DNA of 64,000 nucleotides from Leeia speluncae (GTDB lineage Bacteria; Pseudomonadota; Gammaproteobacteria; Burkholderiales; Leeiaceae): NCBI RefSeq assembly GCF_020564625.1, contig NZ_JAJBZT010000006.1, positions 186,001 to 250,000 of the forward strand, read 5' to 3'. Shown piece by piece: positions 43,788 to 52,883 of this stretch (position 1 is its first letter; each line of letters starts with the position of its first letter). The notes under the pieces were generated by a model. It saw only the letters and a program-made list of their open reading frames with translations, ran no database searches and was not told where the DNA came from. The position numbers and the translations under genes were made by a program.

Positions 43788-44708
43788 ATGTCAGTTGCTT
43801 TTGTGTTTCCAGGGCAAGGTTCTCAATCTGTTGGGATGATGAATGCATTTGCAGATGTTGATGTGGTTAAAGCAACTTTTGCTGAAGCTTCTGAGGTACT
43901 TGGTTTTGACGTATGGCAGTTGGTAAACGATGGTCCGCAAGAGTCGCTAAATGCGACTGTGAATACACAGCCTGTTATGCTGACTGCGGATGTGGCAATT
44001 TATCGTGCTTGGCTTGCTCAGGGCGGCGCAAAGCCTGCATTTGTTGCTGGGCATAGTTTAGGTGAGTATGCCGCACTAGTGGCTGCCGAAGTATTAAGTT
44101 TTGCCGATGCATTAAAACTTGTGAAGTTACGGGCGGAAGCAATGCAGGCGGCTGTGCCGGAAGGTGTGGGCGCCATGGCTGCGATTTTGGGCTTAGACGA
44201 TGCGGTATTACAAGCTGCTTGTGATGAAGCCGCTCAAGGCGAGGTTGTCGCAGCTGTAAACTATAACTCTGCTGGTCAAACTGTGATTGCAGGTCATAAA
44301 GCAGCGGTTGAACGTACATGCGAGTTGGCTAAGGCAAAAGGTGCTAAGCGTGCTTTGCTGTTGCCAGTCTCTGTTCCATCGCACTGTGAGCTAATGAAAC
44401 CTGCTGCAGAGAAGCTCAATGAGGCGTTGTCGAAATTAAGCATTTCGGCGCCTACCATCGAAGTAATTCATAATGTTGACGTTGCAGCTCATTCTGACGC
44501 TGCTGAGATTGCTAACGCATTAGTAGAGCAGCTTTATAAGCCTGTGCGTTGGGTGGAAACGGTACAAGCATTACATTCAAAAGGCGCGACAGTGATTGCT
44601 GAGTGCGGGCCAGGTAAAGTGTTGCTAGGGCTAAACAAGCGTATTGCTAGTGAAGCAAAGCATATTGCATTCATCGATCCAGCCCAGTTTGCTGAATTGG
44701 CTAATTAA
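43788..44708 (+). CDS. fabD: Malonyl-CoA:ACP transacylase
   Basis: A 306-residue transacylase loading malonyl groups on ACP. The N-terminal FVFPGQGSQSVGM, nucleophile Ser in GHSLGEYAAL and the His in PVSVPSHCELM are diagnostic, as is GPGKVLLGLNKRI at the C-terminus. An AGGAG ribosome site lies 8 bp before the ATG. Confidence 0.96.
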   Translation: MSVAFVFPGQGSQSVGMMNAFADVDVVKATFAEASEVLGFDVWQLVNDGPQESLNATVNTQPVMLTADVAIYRAWLAQGGAKPAFVAGHSLGEYAALVAAEVLSFADALKLVKLRAEAMQAAVPEGVGAMAAILGLDDAVLQAACDEAAQGEVVAAVNYNSAGQTVIAGHKAAVERTCELAKAKGAKRALLLPVSVPSHCELMKPAAEKLNEALSKLSISAPTIEVIHNVDVAAHSDAAEIANALVEQLYKPVRWVETVQALHSKGATVIAECGPGKVLLGLNKRIASEAKHIAFIDPAQFAELAN

Positions 44709-44728
44709 GTAATCGGTAAGGAATGAAC

Positions 44729-45469
44729 ATGTTGGAAAATCGTATTGCATTGGTTACAGGTGCGTCTCGCGGTATTGGTAAAGCGATTGCACTCGAACTA
44801 GGTCGCCTTGGCGCGACGGTTGTGGGTACTGCAACTTCTGAAGGCGGTGCGGCTGCAATTACTGCTTATCTACAAGAAGCTGGTATCAAAGGCGCAGGTA
44901 AGTGCTTGAATGTTACCGATGCAGCGCAACTAGATGGTATTATCTCGGCTATTGAATCTGAATTCGGTAGCATTGGTGTGTTGGTAAATAACGCTGGCAT
45001 TACGCGTGACAACTTATTAATGCGTATGAAAGATGATGAGTGGGATGACATCATGAACACCAACCTGAAGCCTGTGTTTCAGTTAAGCAGAGGTGTGATG
45101 CGTTCAATGATGAAGGCTCGCTGGGGTCGTATTATTAATATTGCCTCTGTTGTTGGTGCAACGGGTAACCCTGGGCAAACGAACTATTCTGCCGCTAAAG
45201 CTGGTTTAATGGGCTTTAGCAAGTCTTTGGCAAGAGAGGTGGGTAGTCGTGGTATTACTGTCAACTGTGTTGCGCCAGGCTTTATTGATACCGATATGAC
45301 TAAAGTGTTGCCTGAGGCGCAAAAAGAAGCGTTGACAGGGCAAATTGCACTTGGTCGTTTAGGTCAACCAGAAGAAATTGCTACCGTTGTTGGCTTTTTA
45401 GCTGGCCAAGGTGGTTCTTATGTAACAGGCCAGACACTTCATGTGAATGGCGGCATGTACATGAGTTAA
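44729..45469 (+). CDS. fabG: 3-oxoacyl-ACP reductase
   Basis: A 246-residue short-chain dehydrogenase reducing 3-oxoacyl-ACP with NADPH. TGASRGIGKAIA is the cofactor motif, LVNNAGITRDNLL the NNAG motif, and the catalytic Ser-Tyr-Lys is in NIASVVGATGNPGQTNYSAAK (Tyr-x3-Lys at its end). The start at 44729 is chosen because AAGGA is 6 bp upstream; an ATG six bases earlier abuts the ribosome site. Confidence 0.95.
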   Translation: MLENRIALVTGASRGIGKAIALELGRLGATVVGTATSEGGAAAITAYLQEAGIKGAGKCLNVTDAAQLDGIISAIESEFGSIGVLVNNAGITRDNLLMRMKDDEWDDIMNTNLKPVFQLSRGVMRSMMKARWGRIINIASVVGATGNPGQTNYSAAKAGLMGFSKSLAREVGSRGITVNCVAPGFIDTDMTKVLPEAQKEALTGQIALGRLGQPEEIATVVGFLAGQGGSYVTGQTLHVNGGMYMS

Positions 45470-45487
45470 ACGCATATTTGTGCAAAT

Positions 45488-45510
45488 AAAATGCCTTTAA
45501 ATGCATTTTT
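45488..45510 (+). terminator. Weak hairpin after fabG
   Basis: AAAATGC / GCATTTT with loop CTTTAAAT, then TT; 19 bp after fabG stop. AT-rich and short, so probably only partial termination before acpP. Confidence 0.35.
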
Positions 45511-45588
45511 GCTTAAAATATGTTGAGCATTTTTTGCCACAATAGTTTATTGTTTTTGTTTAATCGTTTTTAAATGCTGGCAGGTAAT

Positions 45589-45617
45589 TTGGGTTTTTCT
45601 CTTAAATTTGCTACAAT
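45589..45617 (+). promoter_or_regulatory. Candidate acpP promoter
   Basis: TTGGGT (45589-45594) and TACAAT (45612-45617) separated by 17 bp, about 48 bp before the acpP ATG. A separate promoter is expected because ACP is needed in large amounts. Confidence 0.5.
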
Positions 45618-45664
45618 GCCAGCGCTTTTAATGAATATCCTGTCGAAAGGAATGGTTTAGTCAA

Positions 45665-45904
45665 ATGGAAAACATCGAAGCTCGCGTTAAAAAGATCGTT
45701 GCTGAGCAACTTGGCGTGAATGAAGCAGAAGTAAAAAATGAATCTTCTTTCGTTGACGATCTAGGCGCAGATTCCCTGGACACCGTTGAACTGGTGATGG
45801 CACTTGAAGAAGAGTTTGAGTGTGAAATTCCAGATGATGAAGCAGAAAAGATTACTACTGTTCAACAAGCGATTGACTACGTCAACAGCAACCTGAACAA
45901 GTAA
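45665..45904 (+). CDS. acpP: Acyl carrier protein
   Basis: A 79-residue acidic protein with the 4'-phosphopantetheine attachment serine (Ser37) in the motif [18 protein letters not shown] (the DSL motif). It carries growing acyl chains for all Fab enzymes here. The ribosome site AAAGG is 14 bp before the ATG, unusually far, and a two-codon mini-ORF (ATG GTT TAG, 45652-45660) lies between them. Confidence 0.97.
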   Translation: MENIEARVKKIVAEQLGVNEAEVKNESSFVDDLGADSLDTVELVMALEEEFECEIPDDEAEKITTVQQAIDYVNSNLNK

Positions 45905-45911
45905 CTGATTC

Positions 45912-45943
45912 CGAATCGGGCGCTAAACAAAGCGCCCGATTCG
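45912..45943 (+). terminator. Hairpin between acpP and fabF
   Basis: Perfect 13-bp stem CGAATCGGGCGCT / AGCGCCCGATTCG with loop AAACAA, 8 bp after the acpP stop codon and without a T run. It likely protects the acpP mRNA 3' end or attenuates fabF. Confidence 0.65.
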
Positions 45944-46014
45944 TATGAAGATGTCCTGACTGCTGTAAGTGTCGTACAAATGTTTTTGTACACTGGTCAA
46001 GCACGGAGATGACG

Positions 46015-47253
46015 TTGTCTAAGCGTAGAGTTGTAATCACTGGTTTGGGATTGATTTCCCCTGTTGGTAATACAGTAGAAGACGGCTGGAGCAATTTGCT
46101 CGCTGGCAAAAGTGGTATTACCCGTATCACTAAATTCGATCCAACAAACTTCTCTGCACAAATTGCAGGCGAGGTAAAAGATTTTGATGTTGCGCAGTAT
46201 ATTCCTGCAAAGGATGCGCGACGTATGGATACCTTTATCCATTACGGCTTGGCAGCAGGTATCCAAGCAGTAAAAGATGCTGGTCTACAAGACGCCAGCA
46301 TCAACCCTGAACGAATTGGTGTGAATATTGGTTCTGGTATTGGTGGTTTACCACTGATTGAGGATACTTATAAGGTGCTACAAGAAGGTGGCCCACGTAA
46401 GATTTCTCCATTCTTTATTCCAGGCGCAATCATCAACATGATTGCTGGCCATTTGTCGATTATGTTTGGCTTTAAAGGCCCTAACTACGGCATCGTTTCA
46501 GCATGTACAACAGCGACACACTGTATTGGTGATGCTGCTCGTTTGATCGAGTACGGTGACGTGGACGTTATGGTCGCTGGTGGCGCAGAAGGAACCGTTT
46601 CTCCACTAGCGATTGGTGGTTTTGCCTCTGCTCGCGCATTGTCTACCCGCAACGATGATCCTGCTACTGCTTCACGTCCATGGGATGTAGGTCGTGATGG
46701 CTTTGTTTTGGGTGAGGGTGCAGGTGTGCTTGTACTAGAAGAGTATGAGCACGCTGTAAAACGTGGTGCAAAAATTTATGCGGAGCTGGCTGGTTTCGGT
46801 ATGAGTGCTGATGCTCATCACATGACCGCTCCGTGTGAAGATGGTGAAGGCGCTGCTCGTAGTATGGTGAATGCAATGAAAAATGCACAACTGACTATGG
46901 ATGCCGTGAACTATGTGAATGCACATGGTACTTCTACACCACTTGGTGATATTGCTGAAACGATCGCGATTAAGCGTGCATTTGGTGATCATGCTAAAGC
47001 GCTAGCTGTGAGCTCTACTAAATCTGCAACCGGGCATCTTTTAGGTGCTGCTGGTGGTGTAGAAGCAGTATTCTCTGCGTTGGCTGTTCACAATCAGATT
47101 GCGCCTGCAACGATCAACCTGCAAGAAATTGATCCTCAGTGCGATCTAGATTATGTACCTAACACACCACGTGAAATGAAGATTGATGTTGCAATCTCTA
47201 ATTCATTTGGCTTTGGTGGTACAAACGGTACTTTGGTATTTAAGCGCGCATAA
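46015..47253 (+). CDS. fabF: Beta-ketoacyl-ACP synthase II
   Basis: A 412-residue elongating condensing enzyme. Catalytic Cys is in SACTTATHC, with His in [11 protein letters not shown] and His in [13 protein letters not shown]; the C-terminal [14 protein letters not shown] is diagnostic. The TTG at 46015 ([10 protein letters not shown]) is chosen as start: GGAG lies 6 bp upstream of it, whereas the ATG at 46009 directly abuts GGAG, and the resulting N-terminus is the usual one. Confidence 0.95.
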   Translation: MSKRRVVITGLGLISPVGNTVEDGWSNLLAGKSGITRITKFDPTNFSAQIAGEVKDFDVAQYIPAKDARRMDTFIHYGLAAGIQAVKDAGLQDASINPERIGVNIGSGIGGLPLIEDTYKVLQEGGPRKISPFFIPGAIINMIAGHLSIMFGFKGPNYGIVSACTTATHCIGDAARLIEYGDVDVMVAGGAEGTVSPLAIGGFASARALSTRNDDPATASRPWDVGRDGFVLGEGAGVLVLEEYEHAVKRGAKIYAELAGFGMSADAHHMTAPCEDGEGAARSMVNAMKNAQLTMDAVNYVNAHGTSTPLGDIAETIAIKRAFGDHAKALAVSSTKSATGHLLGAAGGVEAVFSALAVHNQIAPATINLQEIDPQCDLDYVPNTPREMKIDVAISNSFGFGGTNGTLVFKRA

Positions 47254-47303
47254 GTGCTTTCGACAATCCATTTGATTGTCGAGTATCAAAATAAATCGTC
47301 CGG

Positions 47304-47331
47304 TTTCGGGGTGGCTTTGTCCACCCCGAAA
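47304..47331 (+). terminator. Hairpin terminator after fabF
   Basis: Perfect 11-bp stem TTTCGGGGTGG / CCACCCCGAAA with loop CTTTGT, 50 bp after fabF. The T run is weak (ATTGTT). Confidence 0.7.
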
Positions 47332-47433
47332 TTGTTATGATTGGGCCGGTTTGGTGCATCTGCCACCTTTTGTCATATAAAGCATTTTCAATGCTAATAA
47401 CTTCCTCAAACGTCTAATAGACAGGTTTTTTCG

Positions 47434-48822
47434 ATGCGAGAAATACATCTTATTCCGCTTTCTTCTCGACCTAAATTGCAATCCATTATGGAGAAAAATG
47501 AAGCACTTTTTCCTGTGCTTTTGCAATCATCTAAAGAAGATGGCTGGGATCTGTTGCTTGCATCAACTGAGTTTATTCCTGTTCTGGATTCTGAGCATGT
47601 ACTGACAACTTTGAACAGGTATTGGCAGAATGTTGACTCAAAAGACTATACCTGTTTGCCTAAAAATGCAGCCAACATCCCATTTAAGGGGGGGTGGTTT
47701 GTTTATTGTGGTTATGAATTACTGCATGACTTAGAAATTTCCGTTCCAAAGTTTAATCAAGCGACGGATTTTCCTGCTCATGCGATTTATCGAACGCCAG
47801 CAGCCATTGTGACGAGAAGAAGTGATGGTGCTTCTTGGTTGTTAGTGGAGCCGGGTTTTGATGCGCTAGAAAAAAGACTGATTGAATTAGTTGCTCAGTC
47901 TTATGAGGATGTGTCGACGGAGTTGGATGGTGTTGTCGCGATTGCAGAAGAAGACCCTTCGATTTATTTAACGAATATAGAAAAAGTTAAGCACTATATT
48001 CATGAAGGGGATGTGTTCCAAGTAAATTTGTCTAGAAGATGGACGGCAAATTTAACATCTGCTTTTGCGCCTCATCATTTATTTGCAAAACTTAGAGCGG
48101 TGAATCCCGCGCCATTTTCAGGTCTAGTCAAAATACCGCAAGCAAATAGCGAAGCTGCATGGATTATTTCTGCATCACCAGAGCGTTTGATTAGCGTTGA
48201 GCTTAAAGCGAATGACCATCATGCATTGCCAACTAGGCATGCTGAGACGCGTCCGATTGCAGGTACTCATCCACGTTCTAAAGATCCACAAGAGGATGAG
48301 ATGCTTAAACAGCAATTGCTTGCCAGTCGTAAAGAGCGTGCAGAGCATGTCATGTTGGTGGACTTGGAGCGAAATGATCTAGGTAGAGTATGCGTGCCAG
48401 GAACCGTTAAAGTCGATGAGTTAATGGCGGTGGCGACGTATTCTTATGTACACCACATAGAATCGAATGTGCATGGTGAATTAAGAGCAGATATTCTTCC
48501 TGGTGATGCGATTGCTGCGATGTTCCCCGGAGGGACCATTACAGGGTGCCCTAAAGTTCGCACAATGCAAATTATTCGTGAGTTAGAAACCCATCCTAGA
48601 TACGCGTATACAGGCAGTATGGGGTATGTCAATTTGGATGGGTCGATGGATATGAATATCTTGATTCGTACCTTTATGTATAACCCTGAGTTAGCTGGTG
48701 AAGAGTTGGTGTTCAGGGCTGGCGGTGGGATTGTGATTGACTCTGATCCTGTACGAGAGTTAAACGAAACACGTGCAAAAGTGAAGGGGTTAATGCGTGC
48801 ATTAAGTCCTCAAGAGGAATGA
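47434..48822 (+). CDS. pabB: Aminodeoxychorismate synthase component I
   Basis: A 462-residue chorismate-utilising enzyme that makes 4-amino-4-deoxychorismate for folate. The N-terminal half is the anthranilate-synthase-I-like N domain (GGWFVYCGYELLHDLE), the C-terminal half the chorismate-binding domain: IHEGDVFQVNLSRRW, SASPERLIS, ETRPIAGTHPRSKD, LVDLERNDLGRVC and FPGGTITGCPKVR, HIESNVHGEL. The paired pabC gene starts 1 bp after its stop, which favours PabB over TrpE. No pabA is in the window. Confidence 0.92.
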   Translation: MREIHLIPLSSRPKLQSIMEKNEALFPVLLQSSKEDGWDLLLASTEFIPVLDSEHVLTTLNRYWQNVDSKDYTCLPKNAANIPFKGGWFVYCGYELLHDLEISVPKFNQATDFPAHAIYRTPAAIVTRRSDGASWLLVEPGFDALEKRLIELVAQSYEDVSTELDGVVAIAEEDPSIYLTNIEKVKHYIHEGDVFQVNLSRRWTANLTSAFAPHHLFAKLRAVNPAPFSGLVKIPQANSEAAWIISASPERLISVELKANDHHALPTRHAETRPIAGTHPRSKDPQEDEMLKQQLLASRKERAEHVMLVDLERNDLGRVCVPGTVKVDELMAVATYSYVHHIESNVHGELRADILPGDAIAAMFPGGTITGCPKVRTMQIIRELETHPRYAYTGSMGYVNLDGSMDMNILIRTFMYNPELAGEELVFRAGGGIVIDSDPVRELNETRAKVKGLMRALSPQEE

Positions 48823-48823
48823 A

Positions 48824-49663
48824 ATGTCTGTGCTAATTAACGGACAAAAAGAGCGTGTGATTTCTGTTGCTGATAGAGGATTTAACTACGGCGATGGTGT
48901 CTTTCGCACCTTAGTGATCCAGAATGGATTTATTCCTAATTGGGCACAGCACTTAGCTATTTTAGAGAGAGATGCAAAGCAGTTAGGTATTCCTTTTCCT
49001 ACTGCATCTTTGTGGGAGAACGATGTTCTGCAACTCTCACAAGAGAATCTCGATCTTCAAACCGCTGTGATCAAACTTACTTTAAGTCGTGGAATTGGTC
49101 AGCGAGGATATGCTGCACCTGAAGCGCCTATTGTGACCCGAGTCAGTCAGATAGTGGAATGGAAACGCCCAGATCTATCCATGCTTCACTCCGGTGTTAA
49201 AGTGGAGTTATCTGATGTACGTCTTGGTTGGCAACCCTTATTGGCTGGCGCAAAGCATTTAAATCGCTTAGAAAATGTCCTAGCAAAGAGCCGATTAAAA
49301 AATGCTGCCGCTTTCGATGGTCTTTTATTGGATCAATCAGGTTGCGTGATTGAAGGCATACAGACAAACTTAATCATGCAAATGCAAAATGGGCAGTGGT
49401 TAACGCCAGATTTATCGAGATGTGGTGTTGCGGGTCTAACTAGGCAGTTGGTATTAGATCAGCTTCGTGCAGAAAATCAAACTGTCGAAATTGGCGATGT
49501 TTTATTAGCAGAGTTGCTTGAAGCAAAACATCTATGGCTAATGAATAGCCTGAATGGTGTGGTTCCGGTAGCCAAACTGTATATTGATGGAAATGCTCAT
49601 GAGTTTATGGCAAGCACATTGCCGTTTAACATCGATACGCAAATAGGCTGGCGCGTAGCCTGA
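48824..49663 (+). CDS. pabC: Aminodeoxychorismate lyase
   Basis: A 279-residue fold-type IV PLP enzyme that converts aminodeoxychorismate to p-aminobenzoate and pyruvate. Residues DRGFNYGDGVFRTL near the N-terminus and the PLP-lysine region AGAKHLNRLENVLAKS are clear, as is GCVIEGIQTNLIM. Context after pabB separates it from branched-chain aminotransferases. Its stop codon lies within a hairpin. Confidence 0.92.
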   Translation: MSVLINGQKERVISVADRGFNYGDGVFRTLVIQNGFIPNWAQHLAILERDAKQLGIPFPTASLWENDVLQLSQENLDLQTAVIKLTLSRGIGQRGYAAPEAPIVTRVSQIVEWKRPDLSMLHSGVKVELSDVRLGWQPLLAGAKHLNRLENVLAKSRLKNAAAFDGLLLDQSGCVIEGIQTNLIMQMQNGQWLTPDLSRCGVAGLTRQLVLDQLRAENQTVEIGDVLLAELLEAKHLWLMNSLNGVVPVAKLYIDGNAHEFMASTLPFNIDTQIGWRVA

Positions 49664-49688
49664 GAAACAAAACTTGTTTACTCAGGCT
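49657..49688. terminator. Hairpin at the end of pabC
   Basis: AGCCTGAG-AAACAA / TTGTTT-A-CTCAGGCT with loop AAC. It includes the pabC stop codon (49661-49663) and lies between convergent genes. No T run follows on the + strand, so it may act with another factor. Confidence 0.5.
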
Positions 49689-49711
49689 TCCAGTCGATGG
49701 ACTTGTGCCGC

Positions 49712-50128
49712 TTACAAAGCCTGAATGCTCGCCTCGATATCATCTAATGATAAATGCCAGTGCTTTAGAATGTGTTGGAAGACGGCAATTTCAATTTCTT
49801 GTAGTTCATGATCTGACTTGGTGACATCAAGCAAAATAGCTGCGGTTAACAGACGTTTTTTTGGGTCTGTTACATCATCCAGCATATGATTTAGGCGTTC
49901 AGTTGAAACTAAATGAACATTGCCTTCTTCATCTTGCTCATCAGAAATATCAGCTAGGTAGTCGTGAAATACTTGCGTAAATTGTTCTTTAGTCAGGCCA
50001 ATTACATCATACGCATTGAGTGTTTCTAAAATATCAATCTCACCAGGGTGCACTTCAGCGTCAGTAACAATCATCATCGCAATGATGCGTGCAATTGCTT
50101 CTGGGCTATTGTGTTCATATCTTTTCAT
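49712..50128 (-). CDS. TerB-like helical protein
   Basis: A 138-residue acidic, wholly helical protein. The pattern IIAMMIVTDAEVHPGEIDILETLN and the second half TAAILLDVTKSDHELQEIEIAVFQHI is that of TerB/DjlA-type tellurite-resistance-like domains, which carry acidic residues thought to bind metal. No ter operon is present, so tellurite resistance should not be assumed. It precedes nothing obvious on its strand. Confidence 0.7.
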   Translation of the reverse strand: MKRYEHNSPEAIARIIAMMIVTDAEVHPGEIDILETLNAYDVIGLTKEQFTQVFHDYLADISDEQDEEGNVHLVSTERLNHMLDDVTDPKKRLLTAAILLDVTKSDHELQEIEIAVFQHILKHWHLSLDDIEASIQAL

Positions 50129-50165
50129 TGTATTCCCTTATCTGTGCAGTGTTACATAAGGCCGT

Positions 50166-50603
50166 TCAGTTTGCGGGGGGCGTCTGGTAACGATCTGCAA
50201 AACTCTTTGGCAATTTCATAATTTTATGTGTTTGATAATCGAAGCAAACCATAGAGGTTTGTGCTCTTGCAATTTTTTTGCCTAAACTTTGATGGGTTAC
50301 TTCATAAAGTAGTTCAAATCCGCAACCAGAAAGTTGAGCAACTTCGATAGAGATGTCCAGTATATCTCCATAGAACGCTTCTGCAAGATATTGCACTGCT
50401 AAATCTCGTAAGATTAATCCCGCATCTTCCATTTTCATCTCTGTGTAGCCCAGTTGGTGCAAGAATTGCACTCTAGCCTCATGCAGTATGGAAACCAGCG
50501 AGTCATGCCCTAAATGATTGCCATAATTTAAATGGGTAACCGTGACAGGGAGGCTAGTTTGGAAGTGACAATTTGAGATTGTCGGTAGCGTAATTTTTGC
50601 CAT
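50166..50603 (-). CDS. Hotdog-fold acyl-CoA thioesterase, 4HBT type
   Basis: A 145-residue single hotdog domain. HLNYGNHLGHDSLVSILHEARVQFL resembles the active-site helix of the 4-hydroxybenzoyl-CoA/YbgC thioesterases, where the catalytic Asp normally precedes the N-H-x-x; here the block is LNYGNH, so the nucleophile or base must differ. Substrate unknown. It ends 37 bp before the TerB-like gene on the same strand and may be co-transcribed with it. Confidence 0.8.
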   Translation of the reverse strand: MAKITLPTISNCHFQTSLPVTVTHLNYGNHLGHDSLVSILHEARVQFLHQLGYTEMKMEDAGLILRDLAVQYLAEAFYGDILDISIEVAQLSGCGFELLYEVTHQSLGKKIARAQTSMVCFDYQTHKIMKLPKSFADRYQTPPAN

Positions 50604-50810
50604 TTTTTACTAAATATGGAAAAGCTTAATTATCCATTTTATGTGTTAATTGCAAGCTAGCAAAGAGATGAAACTAAATATCATCAAATTTCTCTAATCC
50701 TAGGTAATCGCTGATATTCGTCAAGGTTTCAAAAAACTGAAAGGCGTATCTTGAAACTGTCATAAATAGAGTCGCTAGTAAAGAGACTCTTTCATAGAGA
50801 GGGATGCATC

Positions 50811-51254
50811 ATGTATCAACGTATATTTGTACCTGTAGATGAAAGTAAAACTTCTAACGTTGCTTTGCAGGAAGCCATCCGGTTTGCACAAGACCAGCAT
50901 GCAATTATTCGCTTAGTGCATGTGGTCGACTTAGCGCAATTCTTTTGGGGTGGTGCTGAGTTTATTGATACTTCTGAGCTGCAACAAAATTTAATTACAG
51001 CTGGCCAAAAAGTGTTGGCCGAAGCGGAAGAAAAAGTGAAAGCAGCTGCTATTACGGTTGACTCTCAGCTGCACCAGACTTACGGTGAACGCATTGCTAG
51101 AGTGATTAGTGACGATGCAAAAGCATGGAATGCAGATATTGTCGTCATGGGAACACACGGCAAGCGCGGTTTTGATCACTTGTTACTTGGTAGTGTTGCG
51201 GAAGGTGTGATGAGAATGGCAACCACGCCACTCTTGATGATTCGCGCAAATTAA
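50811..51254 (+). CDS. Universal stress protein UspA family
   Basis: A 147-residue UspA-domain protein. The N-terminal IFVPVDESKTSNVALQEAIRFA and the C-terminal ATP-binding signature GTHGKRGFDHLLLGSVAEGV (G-x2-G-x9-G-S type) are present, followed by TTPLLMIR. It is a single gene with its own terminator. Such proteins bind ATP and respond to stress or growth arrest. Confidence 0.92.
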   Translation: MYQRIFVPVDESKTSNVALQEAIRFAQDQHAIIRLVHVVDLAQFFWGGAEFIDTSELQQNLITAGQKVLAEAEEKVKAAAITVDSQLHQTYGERIARVISDDAKAWNADIVVMGTHGKRGFDHLLLGSVAEGVMRMATTPLLMIRAN

Positions 51255-51283
51255 GCTAATTTCTTAGTTAGTTTATTGATGAG

Positions 51284-51317
51284 ACCCGCCAACTTGGCGG
51301 GTTTCTGCTTTTTCTGG
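51284..51317 (+). terminator. Terminator after the uspA-type gene
   Basis: Stem ACCCGCCA / TGGCGGGT with a 3-nt loop, followed by TTCTGCTTTTTCT, 30 bp after the stop codon. Confidence 0.8.
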
Positions 51318-51386
51318 TCACAAAAGTACTTTCAATTTTGTGTCGCTGGGGTAATATATTTTCTTTGCTCGTTGGATTTCGCTGAA

Positions 51387-52124
51387 ATGACATACTGTCT
51401 AGGCATGCTGCTCGATGAAGGTTTACTGGTCGCTTCGGACTCTAGAACCAATGCAGGTGTAGATCATATTGCGACATTCGCCAAAATGCATATCTTTGAA
51501 GAGGCGGGTGAACGTTTAATCGTAATGATGAACTCGGGGAACTTAGCAACTACTCAAAGTGTGATTAGTCTATTGAGAATGCGAACGCAGTTAAAAGATG
51601 AAGAATCGATTTTAACGGTGAAGACGCTTTACGAAGTGGCGGAGTTGGTTGGTGAGACGGTACGAGAGGTTGTTAACCGTGATTCTGATGGGCACTTGTC
51701 TGCCAGCAATGTGGATTATGGCTGCTCATTTATCGTCGCAGGGCAAATTAAAGGTGAAGAGCCGCGTCTATTTAATATTTATCCTCAAGGAAATTTTATT
51801 GAGGCAACCAAAGACACCATGTATTTTCAAATTGGCGAATCCAAGTATGGTAAGCCAATTATTGATCGCGTGATTCGCCGAGATACGCCTTTGGCTGTTG
51901 CGGCAAAGTGTGCGCTGATCTCATTTGATTCGACGATTAAAAGTAATTTATCCGTTGGTTTACCAATTGATATGTTGCTGTACCGAACGGATTCTTTTGC
52001 TAAAGCCATTCCACACCGGATTGATGCTGAAGACCCTTATTTTAGGCGCATCAGACAAGATTGGGGCAAGGGGTTGCGGCAAGTCTTTAGTAAGTTGCCA
52101 GACGCAAGCTGGTTTGATGAGTAA
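51387..52124 (+). CDS. Anbu (bacterial proteasome-related) peptidase
   Basis: A 245-residue Ntn hydrolase of the Anbu family, an ancestral proteasome-like peptidase. The start MTYCLGMLLDEGLLVASDSRTNAG puts Thr directly after the initiator Met (in two short blocks MTYC and ASDSRTNAG), so removal of Met would free the catalytic threonine without a propeptide. The block GVDHIATFAKMHIFE is typical. Usual Anbu neighbours (alpha-E protein, transglutaminase, ATP-grasp) are missing; here moaD follows 4 bp downstream. An in-frame upstream start at 51276 would add 37 hydrophobic residues and lies in the terminator, so it was rejected. Confidence 0.88.
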   Translation: MTYCLGMLLDEGLLVASDSRTNAGVDHIATFAKMHIFEEAGERLIVMMNSGNLATTQSVISLLRMRTQLKDEESILTVKTLYEVAELVGETVREVVNRDSDGHLSASNVDYGCSFIVAGQIKGEEPRLFNIYPQGNFIEATKDTMYFQIGESKYGKPIIDRVIRRDTPLAVAAKCALISFDSTIKSNLSVGLPIDMLLYRTDSFAKAIPHRIDAEDPYFRRIRQDWGKGLRQVFSKLPDASWFDE

Positions 52125-52128
52125 GTAG

Positions 52129-52389
52129 ATGAAAAATTTAAAATTATTATATTTTGCTCGCCTTCGCGAGTCTTTTGGTCGAGAGACTGAAGAAATCGTG
52201 TTGCCGGATGAAGTCGCGACGGTTGGTCAACTGATTCAATATTTGGCTAAGCGCGGTGGTGCTTGGGAAAATGAATTAGGTGAGGATAAGATTTTCCGTG
52301 TGGCAGTGAACCAGACGATTTCGACCGCTGAAAGTGAATTGCCAGACTCTGCCGAAGTAGCTATTTTCCCACCGGTTACAGGCGGATAA
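52129..52389 (+). CDS. moaD: Molybdopterin synthase small subunit (sulfur carrier)
   Basis: An 86-residue ubiquitin-fold protein ending in the Gly-Gly tail (FPPVTGG) that is thiocarboxylated to carry sulfur into molybdopterin. LLYFARLRE and the VAVN block are typical. The moaE gene follows by 20 bp. Confidence 0.93.
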   Translation: MKNLKLLYFARLRESFGRETEEIVLPDEVATVGQLIQYLAKRGGAWENELGEDKIFRVAVNQTISTAESELPDSAEVAIFPPVTGG

Positions 52390-52409
52390 GGCGAGTAGGG
52401 TAGGCGCTA

Positions 52410-52865
52410 ATGATCTCCATTCGTGTTGAGGCAGCTGACTTTAATATTGCGGAAGAGCAAAAATTATTGTTAAGTCGAGTAAGTGCAACTGGGGCGGTTG
52501 TCGCGTTTACTGGGGTTGTCAGGGAGTTTGTCAAAGACCAACGCCTTATTTCTATGATGCTAGAGCACTACCCTGGGATGACAGAAAAAGCCTTGTTTGC
52601 GATTGCTGAACAGGCGAAAAGTCGCTGGGACTTGTCAGCCATTACAATCATCCATCGCATTGGCCATTTGCATGCCAATGAGCAGATTGTACTTGTTCTG
52701 GTGTCTTCTATGCACCGTGGGGAAGCATTTTCGGGCTGCGAATTCATTATGGACTACCTAAAAACAGAGGCGCCGTTTTGGAAAAAAGAGTTTTTTGAAA
52801 CGGGTGAGTCAAATTGGGTCGATGCTAGGCATTCGGATGATTTGGCAAAGCATCGCTGGCAATGA
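52410..52865 (+). CDS. moaE: Molybdopterin synthase large subunit
   Basis: A 151-residue MoaE. Blocks GAVVAFTGVVRE, LEHYPGMTEKAL, IIHRIGHLHANEQIV, MHRGEAFSGCEFIMDYLKTEAPFWKKE (in its C-terminal third) are diagnostic, including the lysines of the active site. It joins with MoaD to convert precursor Z to molybdopterin. Confidence 0.95.
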   Translation: MISIRVEAADFNIAEEQKLLLSRVSATGAVVAFTGVVREFVKDQRLISMMLEHYPGMTEKALFAIAEQAKSRWDLSAITIIHRIGHLHANEQIVLVLVSSMHRGEAFSGCEFIMDYLKTEAPFWKKEFFETGESNWVDARHSDDLAKHRWQ

Positions 52866-52883
52866 AGTGTTGAGATCGAATTG

